A stretch of DNA of 7,519 bases from contig JAISMZ010000234.1 of assembly GCA_031276475.1 (NCBI GenBank), positions 1 through 7,519 of the forward strand, given 5' to 3'. The notes under the pieces are model-generated. The model was not told where the DNA came from, ran no database searches, and saw only the letters and a program-made list of their open reading frames with translations. This document shows positions 1 through 6,399 of this stretch, one piece after another. Position 1 is the stretch's first letter; each line of letters opens with the position of its first letter. The position numbers and the translations under genes were made by a program. The stretch is from Coriobacteriales bacterium (GTDB taxonomy: Bacteria > Actinomycetota > Coriobacteriia > Coriobacteriales > UBA8131).

Positions 1-14
1 GCGGGAGACACTGA

Positions 15-1184
15 GTGGAGACCGTGAGCGGTATTCGCGCAAAAGCTATTTGGGTGGTTCGTGGCCTGGTGGCGGTGCTGTTCGTCGCCATCTGGGCAGC
101 GCAGGCCAGCATTATGACCGGCGCGGTATCGCTCGGCCTGTTCTGGGCGGTAATGGTGCTGGGCGTCTACATCACCTACCGGATCCTCGACGTCGCCGAC
201 CTTACGGTGGAGGCCTCCATCACCCTGGGCGCCTCCATCGCCGCGAGGATGATCACCGCTGGCGCCAGTCCGGTGCTGGCCACGCTGGCCGCGCTTGGGC
301 TGGGGCTTCTGGCCGGGCTGGTCACCGGCGTCCTGCACACCAAGCTGCGCATCCCGGCGCTTCTGGCCGGCATCTTAACGATGACCGGGCTCTACTCGGT
401 CAATCTGCTGATCATGGACCGGCCAAACATCCCGCTTCTGCCCTTCAAGGTAGACTCGGTGTTCACGCCGCTTGTCAATCTGGGGCTGTCCACCGACGTC
501 GCCGCGCTGATAGTTGGGGCGGCGGTCTGCGTGGTGGTGGCCGCAGCACTCTACTGGTTCTTTGGCACCGAGATTGGCTCGGCAATCCGCGCCACCGGCA
601 ACAACCCCAGCATGGTGCGGGCGCAGGGCGTGAACACCTCCACGATGATCATCCTTGGCCTGATGATATCCAACGGTCTGGTGGGGCTGGCCGGTGCGCT
701 AATCGCCCAATACCAGACGTTTTCGGACATCTCGATGGGCATCGGCTCGATAGTCATCGGCCTGGCCTCGCTGATCATTGGCGAGGTGCTGTTTGGCACC
801 CGCTCCTTTAAAAGCACCATCCTCTCGGTGATCCTCGGCGCGGTAATCGATCGCGTAATCCTCGCCGCGGTAATCAACCTCGGTCTGCCGGCCAACAACC
901 TCAAGCTGTTCGTCGCTTTAACCGTAACCGTCGCCTTAGCGCTGCCGGTCTTTCGCGATTACGGCAGGACGCTCGTCAGGTCGCTGCGCAGGCCCGGTAG
1001 CGGCGAAGAGTTGTGGAGGAGGACGCCGGCTGTGCCCGCTGTTGCCGCCCCGCCCGGCGGCGCCCCTGCCGCCCCTGCCGCCTCGCCCGGCGGCGCGCCT
1101 GCCGCATCAACCGCCGCATCCGGTGACGCACGCGCCACCGCGACCGACGGCGCCGCCAGCAAAGACGATCGGGGCGGCGACTGA
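15..1184 (+). CDS. ABC transporter permease, COG4120/TrpY-like
   Basis: This 389-residue polytopic membrane protein is the permease of an uncharacterised ABC importer of the kind paired with ABC_sub_bind lipoproteins (some relatives take up tryptophan or other small solutes). About nine hydrophobic helices are visible, near residues 14-33, 38-55, 84-107, 113-134, 162-185, 211-234, 243-263, 268-292 and 299-316. The cytoplasmic loop at about 190-206 (AIRATGNNPSMVRAQGV) is the typical ATPase-coupling segment. I chose the GTG at 15 because GGGAG lies 7 nt upstream; a second GTG at 24 is also possible and would overlap a frame-1 TGA at 25-27 that may end the upstream gene. The last 50 or so residues are an unusual Ala/Pro/Gly/Thr tail not expected for the family. 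The ATPase start follows one base after the stop, so the two are an operon. The substrate is unknown because the binding protein is outside the window. Confidence 0.9.
   Translation: METVSGIRAKAIWVVRGLVAVLFVAIWAAQASIMTGAVSLGLFWAVMVLGVYITYRILDVADLTVEASITLGASIAARMITAGASPVLATLAALGLGLLAGLVTGVLHTKLRIPALLAGILTMTGLYSVNLLIMDRPNIPLLPFKVDSVFTPLVNLGLSTDVAALIVGAAVCVVVAAALYWFFGTEIGSAIRATGNNPSMVRAQGVNTSTMIILGLMISNGLVGLAGALIAQYQTFSDISMGIGSIVIGLASLIIGEVLFGTRSFKSTILSVILGAVIDRVILAAVINLGLPANNLKLFVALTVTVALALPVFRDYGRTLVRSLRRPGSGEELWRRTPAVPAVAAPPGGAPAAPAASPGGAPAASTAASGDARATATDGAASKDDRGGD
1051..1105 (+). repeat. Short tandem duplication in the permease tail
   Basis: Two 22-nt copies beginning CGCCCGGCGGCGC, at 1051-1072 and 1084-1105, differ at one base and are 33 bp (11 codons) apart. 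They encode the repeated PGGAPAA peptide of the Ala/Pro-rich permease tail. The period is a multiple of three, so copy number could change without breaking the frame. It looks like slippage-generated low-complexity coding sequence. Confidence 0.7.
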
Positions 1185-1185
1185 G

Positions 1186-1980
1186 ATGCTCTCTATCCAG
1201 CACATCTCTAAGACCTTCAACGCCGGCACTGTAAACGAGAAGCTGGCCTTAAACGACGTCAGCCTGGAGTTGGCCTCCGGCGAGTTCCTGACCATAATCG
1301 GCGGCAACGGAGCCGGAAAATCCGTCCTGATGAGCGCCATCGCGGGGGTCTATCCCGTGGACAGCGGCAGCATCTGGATTGACGGCGTGGATGTCACCCG
1401 CCAGCCGGAATACCGCCGCGCCGCCTACATCGGCAGGGTCTTTCAGGACCCGATGATGGGAACCGCCGCCAACATGGGCATCGACGAGAACCTCGCCTTA
1501 GCCTACCGCCGTGGACAGCACCGCGGGCTGCGCTGGGGTATCAGCCATAAGGAGCAGGCCCGCTACCGGGAGCTTTTAGCCACCCTGGAGCTGGGGCTGG
1601 AGGATCGCCTGACCACCAAGGTCGGCCTGCTTTCCGGTGGCCAGCGCCAGGCCCTAACGCTGCTGATGGCCACCTTACAGCATCCGCGACTGTTGATTCT
1701 TGACGAGCATACGGCTGCGTTGGATCCCCGAACGGCGAAGCGCGTCCTGCAGCTGTCCCGGGAGTTAATAGAAGCTAATAATCTGACGGCAATCATGATC
1801 ACTCACAACATGCGCGACGCCATCGCCTTTGGTAGCCGCCTGGTCATGATGTACGATGGCCGGATGATAATCGACATCAGCGGCGAGGAGAAGCGCGCCT
1901 TAACGGTCGCCAGCCTGCTGGCCCGCTTTGAGCAAAGCTCCGGAAGCGATGAGGCCGACGATACCCTGCTACTGGCTTGA
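1186..1980 (+). CDS. ABC transporter ATP-binding protein, COG1101/TrpZ-like
   Basis: This 264-residue cytoplasmic ATPase energises the adjacent permease. All nucleotide-binding motifs are intact: Walker A GGNGAGKS at 39-46, Q-loop Gln87 in VFQDP, signature LSGGQ at 149-153, Walker B LLILDE at 169-174 with catalytic Glu174, and the switch His207 in ITHN. The sequence opens with MLSIQHISKTF, the usual first strand of the fold. The ATG at 1186 is chosen because it begins right after the permease TGA at 1182-1184 and aligns with the family; the frame stays open upstream only because it reads through the GC-rich permease tail. The region at 104-125 between the Q-loop and signature (AYRRGQHRGLRWGIS) is typical of this subfamily. 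Several TTA leucine codons occur in this GC-rich gene. The 3' end overlaps the convergent ligase gene by 12 bp. Confidence 0.93.
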   Translation: MLSIQHISKTFNAGTVNEKLALNDVSLELASGEFLTIIGGNGAGKSVLMSAIAGVYPVDSGSIWIDGVDVTRQPEYRRAAYIGRVFQDPMMGTAANMGIDENLALAYRRGQHRGLRWGISHKEQARYRELLATLELGLEDRLTTKVGLLSGGQRQALTLLMATLQHPRLLILDEHTAALDPRTAKRVLQLSRELIEANNLTAIMITHNMRDAIAFGSRLVMMYDGRMIIDISGEEKRALTVASLLARFEQSSGSDEADDTLLLA

Positions 1981-3342
1981 CGGGGAAGCTGTCCGTACGC
2001 CAGGGAGGCGCGTTATGGTGCGCTTTGCAGGATAATAGGGGCGAAACTCCGGTGAGTATTCAATTATTGTCCTCGTGCCGGGCCATTGCGGTAGTTGGAG
2101 CAGCGGCTTCTGGATTGATTGGTCAGGCTGTCTCTGGAGCTGCTGATCGCGCCGCTCATCCGGTTTTGGAGAGCATTGCTCGCTTGACTCCTGTTTTGGC
2201 TCCGGATCGCCCAGCAGCTGTACGGTTATCAGTAACTCCGACGCCCGATCATCTAACTCCGCTTTAAAGTCGAGCACGCCAGGCAGCGCGAAGAGGCTTT
2301 CCTCCAGCTGCGCCATGCTGTAGGTCTGTCCGCCGGCGATTATCTGCTCAGCTGCCCGCGGGCGCACGCTGCTGATGCGCTTAAGCGGCGAGCCGCAGGG
2401 ACAGGTGCCTGTCAGTAGGCGCGAGTGGTCGCCGGTGCGGTAGCGCAGCAGGGGCATCGCCTCGCGGCCGAGGGTGCTTATCACCAGTTCGCCCCATTGT
2501 CCAGATGCACGCGGCTGGCCGCTGAGGGGATCGATAACCTCGACGATCAGATCGCTTTCGCGCACGTGCAGTCCCTGATGATGAGGACAATCCACCGCGC
2601 CGCCGTAGCCGCTTTCGGTCATACCGAAGTGCTCAAACACATCGCAGTTCCAGATGCGGGCGATTTCATTGCGCAGGGTGGCTGCGACATTGTCGGCGCT
2701 GAGCAGCACACCGCTGATCTTCAGTTTTATTCTGTTGTACTCGCACCAGCGGGCAAAGCTGAAGACGTGCTGGGGAAAGCCCACCAGGCCGCGCGCCTGC
2801 TCCCTGCCCAGGCTCGCGGCCAGGGCGGCAAAGCTGTTGGGGATGCCAATCGCCAGCGGCCGTGCGCCCATCTGCTCGCAGGCCTCAAGCAGCAGCGCGC
2901 CCAGGCCGCCGGGCCGCTCGCAGGGATAGAGCACGGCAATCGCCTCTCCCGCGTCTGCCAGCATTCTCATCCCGGCTGCAAAATAATCCCGCGTGGCCTG
3001 CTGGTCGGCGGCGGTAAAAGCAACCCGCTTTGGTTCTCCGGTGGCGCCGCTGGTCTCCAACGTGACAATCCGGCTGACCTCTGCCGGACTGACGCAGAGC
3101 AGTGCCTCCAGGCCGTGGTTGAAGACGCCGGCGTCCATCAGCGGCAGGGTGGGCAGGTCCTCAAGCGACGCCAGGCCATTGGGCGCGACGCCTGCAAGAT
3201 GCTGTTGATAAAAGCGGCTGTGGGCGCGAGCGTGGGCAATGGTGGCGTTGAGGCGCGTCAGTTGCAGTGCGCGCAGCCGACGCAGCTCTGCGGCAGGTGG
3301 TTGGAGCGGGTTTATCTTATATGAATAAGCTAGCTGAGTCAT
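1969..3342 (-). CDS. PaaK-like AMP-dependent CoA ligase, DVU_1553-type
   Basis: This 457-residue member of the adenylate-forming (ANL) superfamily is closest to phenylacetate-CoA ligases. Such enzymes activate a carboxylate as acyl-AMP and pass it to a thiol; the substrate here is not known. Numbered from the chosen start, the ATP-binding loop SGATGEPK is at 98-105, the A5 motif EHFGMTESG at 237-245, YRTGD at 301-305, and a Cys-rich CPCG at 314-317 follows as in PaaK. EFRPYYPAKRTI near the end holds the candidate C-terminal catalytic lysine (about 440). The start is the ATG at 3342: AGGGA lies about 6 nt upstream and homology begins there. An ATG 60 nt further upstream lengthens the frame but adds unrelated residues. 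A Gln/Pro/Lys-rich low-complexity stretch at about 379-420 interrupts the C-terminal domain. Relatives of this subgroup cluster with TrsS-type radical SAM proteins, matching the gene at 4312-5784. Confidence 0.82.
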   Translation of the reverse strand: MTQLAYSYKINPLQPPAAELRRLRALQLTRLNATIAHARAHSRFYQQHLAGVAPNGLASLEDLPTLPLMDAGVFNHGLEALLCVSPAEVSRIVTLETSGATGEPKRVAFTAADQQATRDYFAAGMRMLADAGEAIAVLYPCERPGGLGALLLEACEQMGARPLAIGIPNSFAALAASLGREQARGLVGFPQHVFSFARWCEYNRIKLKISGVLLSADNVAATLRNEIARIWNCDVFEHFGMTESGYGGAVDCPHHQGLHVRESDLIVEVIDPLSGQPRASGQWGELVISTLGREAMPLLRYRTGDHSRLLTGTCPCGSPLKRISSVRPRAAEQIIAGGQTYSMAQLEESLFALPGVLDFKAELDDRASELLITVQLLGDPEPKQESSEQCSPKPDERRDQQLQRQPDQSIQKPLLQLPQWPGTRTIIEYSPEFRPYYPAKRTITRLPGVRTASPSSQ

Positions 3343-3371
3343 TCCTGTTCCCTGTTGAAAGTTGACAGAAT

Positions 3372-3382
3372 GGAACCGTTCC
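3372..3382. promoter_or_regulatory. 11-bp palindrome upstream of the ligase gene
   Basis: GGAACCGTTCC is a perfect inverted repeat (5-bp arms, one central base) 30 bp upstream of the chosen ligase start, in the 118-bp gap between the ligase and the rhuM remnant. It could be a small operator. Its size and the lack of a clear promoter beside it make this tentative. Confidence 0.2.
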
Positions 3383-3460
3383 TTTTGTCGGCTAAAACCC
3401 ATGAACTCTGGCCTGAGCTGTAGAGATTTGGGTAGAAATTTAGGCTATCGAGCTGCCCAG

Positions 3461-4068
3461 TCATTCCGCAGTATCACCGCTGTCGATTTGCTTCGAAGCG
3501 CTCTCCAGTGCCAAAAAGTGGTCGAAATCACTTTCAAACAGCCTGTCTTGCACAATGCGGTACTTCTCCCATTCGCTCTCGGCGAATGCCTTTGCAATCT
3601 CATGAGTAACACGACCGACGTCATGAAGAATATCGTATTCAGTGAACTGCAAGAATGCATCCAGCCTTGTATGGTGTAGTCCTTGACGATCTGGTTTGCC
3701 CATCTACGAAACTGCACAGCACGCTGATTATCGACCTTGAAGCCAACGGCAATAATCATCTGGAGGCTGTAGTGCTTTATCTCCCGGCTGACCCGACGAT
3801 TACCCTCTGTTTGAACTATCCGGAAATTCCGGATAGTTGCCACTTCGACAAGTTCGGCATCAGAGAATATATTCTGGATGTGCTCGTTTATAGTACGTAC
3901 GTCAACGCCATACAGCTCTGCTATCATTTTCTGAGTGAGCCAGATGTTTTCGTCCTCATAGCGCATCTCGACGCTGGTTTCGCTATCACCAGTCGCAGCG
4001 ATAAACGTCAGATACTCAGCGGCTGAGCTGCGGATGGTGATTTCCTCGTTTTTATTGCTCTTTGCCAA
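3461..4068 (-). pseudogene. rhuM: rhuM family pseudogene with internal out-of-frame deletion
   Basis: RhuM proteins are widespread accessory-island proteins with a DNA-binding-like N-terminal half; their molecular role is poorly known. The N-terminal piece (136 residues, from 4068 to about 3661) carries the familiar RSSAAEYLTF, MRYEDENIWLTQKMIAELYGV and TIRNFRIVQTEGNRRVSREI regions and ends at KDYTIQGW. The reading frame then shifts, and a second frame gives the C-terminal piece (67 residues, LDAFLQFTEYDIL to SGDTAE, stop at 3461). About 130 residues or more that normally lie between these pieces are missing, and the two frames meet at GGCTGG (3661-3666 on the minus strand). The best start is TTG at 4068, preceded by AGGAAGAG at a suitable distance. 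GC content is visibly lower than in the flanking ligase and radical SAM genes, suggesting acquisition by transfer. Confidence 0.8.
3814..3838. repeat. Perfect 25-bp inverted repeat inside the rhuM remnant
   Basis: Two 12-nt arms (AACTATCCGGAA and its exact reverse complement) flank a single central A at 3826. On the coding (minus) strand it encodes TIRNFRIV, a conserved RhuM stretch, so the symmetry partly reflects the near-repeated IR-N-FRI peptide. It could fold as a cruciform or RNA hairpin, but it is not followed by a U-tract and is not a terminator. Confidence 0.75.
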
Positions 4069-4311
4069 TGTGGTTCTCTTCCTGTACGTTGCGTTTTTAT
4101 CTGTTGAAGCTTTGCGAGAAAACCGCTCCGTATATTGTACTCTACCTGTGGGTAAACTGCTGGCATCCCAGCGTCTGCCTCCCTTTGGCTGCAGTCCTCG
4201 TGATGAGCCGCGACTCCCTAGAGAGCCAGGCCATCCGTCTCTGTGCGTGAGGGAATTCTTAATGGATTCGGGCACAATGACCTGCGCCAGCACGCCCCAC
4301 GGTCTTTTGCA
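4069..4311. other. Gap between radical SAM stop and rhuM start
   Basis: These 243 bp contain no gene I can support. The rhuM frame stays open upstream here, but the residues (start MLAQVIVPESIKNS) resemble nothing I know and lie before the well-placed TTG start. On the minus strand, TTTACC and TATACG separated by 16 bp (around 4120-4150) could be a weak promoter for rhuM. No terminator hairpin follows the radical SAM stop. Confidence 0.3.
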
Positions 4312-5784
4312 TCAGCCGGCTCGCATCAGGTTGTAGGCGCAAAACGGCACCAGGTTCTCCTGTCTGTCGATGATAAAGATATAGCAGCGACGCAGGCGCT
4401 CAAGATCCAGGGTCTGAGAATCCATGAAGGCCATGCCGGTTATCGAGAAGCTGTGCAGGGTCGCCTGCAGGTAGGCTTCGTCCAGGCTGCCGGGCGCGGC
4501 CTGGATGTTTGTCACCCGCTCCAGCTGGGTGCCCCAGCGGCGCTTCTGGATGTCCTGGGCACGGGCGACGGCGTCGGTGGCGCAGCAGGGCGTTGTTGCG
4601 GGGGCGGCGTCGGTTGTGCAGCAGGCCGTTGTTGCGGGGGCGGTATCGGCTGTAACGTCTGGGGTGGCTGCCGTTGCGGGGGCGGCGTCGGCTGCGCAAC
4701 AGGGGATTCCGTCTCCACTGCTTATCTCAGTCTCGGTCTCTGAATCACAGCAGGAAGGCGTGGCTTGCCCCAGGCGTTTCAGGCTTCCGTCGGCGGCGAT
4801 GTAGTAGTTGGCGTTAAAGGAGCAGCGTTCATGTTCTGCTGTGCCGCCGGAGAAGTCGCTGGCGCGAATCATGCCGGCGCTCTGTTGCTCCAGTGCGGCC
4901 AGCAGTTGGGGGATGCTGATGTGGGGGTCTGTCTGCACCAGGCCGTGCGACCGTGCCGTTGCCGCCTGCGGTTGCCCCTGCACCGCCGCCTGAACTGAAT
5001 CCGAGTTGCCTCCAAGCTGCCAGCGACCGGCGAGGGTCGCCGGCTGAAAGTGCACACCGCGCACCACCGGGCTGTGCTTAGTGCCAAAACGCACGATATC
5101 AAACAGCTGGTCGTCGTTAACTTCGCGCACCACCGTTGGCACCAGCACCACAGGCAGCGCGGCCTGGGCACAGGCGGCAATCGCCTGCTGCTTGACGTTA
5201 AGAAGCGGACGACCGCGCAGGATGCGATAGGCCTCGTCGCCCACGGCGTCAAACTGCAGGAAAACCGTGGTCAGCCCCGCGTCTTTAAGCCGTTTGGCCA
5301 ACGCTGGCTCGGCCGCCAGGCGAATCCCGTTGGTGTTCAACTGAAAATAGTCAAAGCCCCGGCGGACACCCAGGCGGATGATCTCGTCCAAATCGTCGCG
5401 CAGCGTCGGTTCGCCGCCGCTGAGCTGGATGTGGCAGAGGCCGGCCTTCTGCTTAAGTGCGTCAAACCAGTGGGCGATGGTCTCCAGCGGCGGGTCGGCT
5501 TCCGCGCCCGTTCCTGCGCTCCCGGCGTCGGTCGTCTGTCCCGCAGTGCCGCTCTCCCGGCTCGCGCTCGCACCGGCGTTCCCGGCATCGGCATAACAGA
5601 CCCGACAACTGAGGTTGCAGCGCCGGGTGACCTCAAAAAGCACGCAGCAGGGACGCGTCAGATGCTGGTCGCAGCCAACGCAACCCGTGGGGCAGGGGAG
5701 CACTTCGGCCTGCTCAGCTACGGGGAAGGTTGCCGTAGACACCTTGCCGGTGCCCGACGCGCACGACTTTAACAACGAGTTCAT
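4312..5784 (-). CDS. trsS: TrsS-type radical SAM protein, apparently N-terminally truncated
   Basis: This 490-residue radical SAM enzyme should bind a [4Fe-4S] cluster through C56, C60 and C63 (CNLSCRVC) and SAM through GGEP at 123-126; QLNTNG at 148-153 is the next core strand. A second CX3CX2C (C31, C35, C38) lies just before the core, as I remember for TrsS proteins, and the C-terminal FSITGMAFMD, TLDLERLRRC and VPFCAYNL stretches also match that family. TrsS proteins occur near selenium/molybdenum-hydroxylase genes, with a presumed maturation role; the reaction is unknown. Relatives usually start with a Cys (or Sec)-containing section before the second motif. Here only 30 unremarkable residues precede it, and the first 71 bp lie inside the relE-like gene. 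Low-complexity inserts occur at about 69-97 and 347-405, the latter with repeated Cys-Cys pairs. The ATG at 5784 has GGAGG only 3 nt upstream, so the start is uncertain; GTG at 5742 is an alternative. Confidence 0.78.
   Translation of the reverse strand: MNSLLKSCASGTGKVSTATFPVAEQAEVLPCPTGCVGCDQHLTRPCCVLFEVTRRCNLSCRVCYADAGNAGASASRESGTAGQTTDAGSAGTGAEADPPLETIAHWFDALKQKAGLCHIQLSGGEPTLRDDLDEIIRLGVRRGFDYFQLNTNGIRLAAEPALAKRLKDAGLTTVFLQFDAVGDEAYRILRGRPLLNVKQQAIAACAQAALPVVLVPTVVREVNDDQLFDIVRFGTKHSPVVRGVHFQPATLAGRWQLGGNSDSVQAAVQGQPQAATARSHGLVQTDPHISIPQLLAALEQQSAGMIRASDFSGGTAEHERCSFNANYYIAADGSLKRLGQATPSCCDSETETEISSGDGIPCCAADAAPATAATPDVTADTAPATTACCTTDAAPATTPCCATDAVARAQDIQKRRWGTQLERVTNIQAAPGSLDEAYLQATLHSFSITGMAFMDSQTLDLERLRRCYIFIIDRQENLVPFCAYNLMRAG
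4570..4701 (-). repeat. Degenerate 36-bp coding repeat with Cys-Cys pairs
   Basis: Imperfect repeats of about 36 bp (12 codons, one unit 14 codons) encode units of the form CCxxDAAPATxx. Cys pairs fall at residues 362-363, 388-389 and 400-401; one unit has lost its pair (TPDVTADTAPATTA). An additional CC at 345-346 lies just upstream and is likely the ancestral one. In-frame unit length and Ala/Thr/Pro filler point to replication slippage. Confidence 0.75.
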
Positions 5785-5998
5785 CCTCCTCCATTTTCAC
5801 CAGAATACGGTAGCTGCCAACGCGATAACGCCAGCCGTTCTGCGTCCCCTGTATCGGCTTGCCGCCCTGAACGGTCTTTGGGTTGGCACAGCCTTCCAAG
5901 TGCTGATTGACCCAGGAGGCGATTAGCAGGCGTTGCTTTTTATCGATGGCGAGCAGCTGTTTGGTGGCCCGGGTCGACCATCTGACCCGCCAGCTCAT
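5714..5998 (-). CDS. relE: RelE/ParE-family toxin
   Basis: This 94-residue protein (MSWRVRWSTRATKQL...) matches RelE-type type II toxins. An N-terminal strand and helix pair (about 1-35) is followed by GWRYRVGSYRILV (about 56-68) and LVVKVVRVGHRQGVY (about 74-88), the conserved core and C-terminal strand of the fold. RelE toxins commonly cleave mRNA on the ribosome and are neutralised by the co-expressed antitoxin. The ATG at 5998 is chosen because it overlaps the antitoxin TGA in an ATGA arrangement, the usual TA coupling; a longer start at 6013 would add only five residues. The length is normal, so the toxin looks intact. Its 3' end overlaps the 5' end of the radical SAM gene by 71 bp in another frame. 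Activity cannot be judged from sequence. Confidence 0.88.
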   Translation of the reverse strand: MSWRVRWSTRATKQLLAIDKKQRLLIASWVNQHLEGCANPKTVQGGKPIQGTQNGWRYRVGSYRILVKMEEDELVVKVVRVGHRQGVYGNLPRS

Positions 5999-6222
5999 TG
6001 CGCCTGCTCGCACATCCGCAAAACCTCCTCCATAGTGTAACTTTCGCCATCGTCAGCTGCGAGCGCCTGATTATAGGCCTGCAGGTCGGCCGCATCCTCC
6101 ACCTTCTCAAGTGCGGCCTCGCGCACGACGTCAGAAAAGGTCTTGCCAGAGAAGTCCGCATAACTCTGTATCCAAGCCCTCTCTTCCGGCGCAAAGCGAA
6201 TCGCCGTCGCCTTCATTGCCAT
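5995..6222 (-). CDS. relB: RelB-like / DUF6290-type ribbon-helix-helix antitoxin
   Basis: This 75-residue partner of the RelE-like toxin has a short N-terminal strand (ATAIRFAPEE, about 4-13) and the helix segments of a ribbon-helix-helix DNA-binding domain (WIQSYADFSGKTFSDVVREAALEKVED, about 17-43). An acidic C-terminal part, DDGESYTMEEVLRM, would wrap the toxin. As is usual for the family, it should both neutralise the toxin and repress its own promoter. The ATG at 6222 has AGGAGG 4 nt upstream; ATG at 6216 has the same site at 10 nt, so the start could be two codons later. The stop overlaps the toxin start by four bases. Confidence 0.88.
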   Translation of the reverse strand: MAMKATAIRFAPEERAWIQSYADFSGKTFSDVVREAALEKVEDAADLQAYNQALAADDGESYTMEEVLRMCEQAQ

Positions 6223-6232
6223 GGTTCCTCCT

Positions 6233-6287
6233 GTCTACGTATAACAACGTGGTACGATTATAGCGCACAACGCCGCCGCACGTCTAC
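6233..6287 (-). promoter_or_regulatory. Promoter and possible operator of the relBE operon
   Basis: On the minus strand a perfect -10 TATAAT (6257-6262) is preceded by TAGACG (6281-6286, four of six matches to TTGACA) with an 18-bp spacer, placing the start near 6250, upstream of the AGGAGG site. Between -10 and the RBS are two ACGT cores 6 bp apart (6237-6250), and GTCTAC (plus strand) occurs at both 6233-6238 and 6282-6287. These repeats are candidate sites for antitoxin autorepression. Confidence 0.6.
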
Positions 6288-6294
6288 AATGTCA

Positions 6295-6316
6295 GTGCCG
6301 CCAGTACTCGCGCGGG
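6295..6316 (+). repeat. Left copy of a split direct repeat
   Basis: GTGCCGCCAGT (6295-6305) is followed directly by ACTCGCGCGGG (6306-6316). The same two 11-mers occur in the same order at 7269-7279 and 7289-7299, there separated by 9 bp. A GC-rich hairpin, TCGCGC-TCGC-GCGCGA at 6335-6350, lies just downstream, as a hairpin-forming segment also does at the right copy. It may be a remnant end of a mobile cassette or a dispersed repeat. Confidence 0.55.
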
Positions 6317-6399
6317 CAAAACGCAACGGACGCCTCGCGCTCGCGCGCGAAACGCTCGCCCTCCGCCCGCCTGTGCTAAGATTTATCCAGGAGGTTGTC

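Noticed and set aside
50..811. A 253-codon open frame in another frame of the permease gene.
   Set aside because: It is rich in Gly, Arg and His with no hydrophobic pattern, while the overlapping frame encodes a coherent membrane protein.
2425..3324. A 299-codon open frame on the plus strand opposite the ligase gene.
   Set aside because: It lies wholly antisense to a protein with clear ANL-superfamily motifs, shows no recognisable domain, and is typical of GC-rich antisense frames.
4069..4293. A 75-residue upstream extension of the rhuM frame.
   Set aside because: It precedes a TTG with a good RBS, matches no RhuM N-terminus I know, and reads like translated intergenic sequence.
5050..5772. 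A 240-codon open frame on the plus strand opposite the radical SAM gene.
   Set aside because: The opposite strand carries the radical SAM motifs; this frame has no family features.
5785..5800. An in-frame TGA four codons before the radical SAM ATG, considered as a selenocysteine codon because TrsS relatives can be selenoproteins.
   Set aside because: The upstream sequence is relE-like coding sequence in another frame, and the residues around the TGA do not resemble a TrsS N-terminus.
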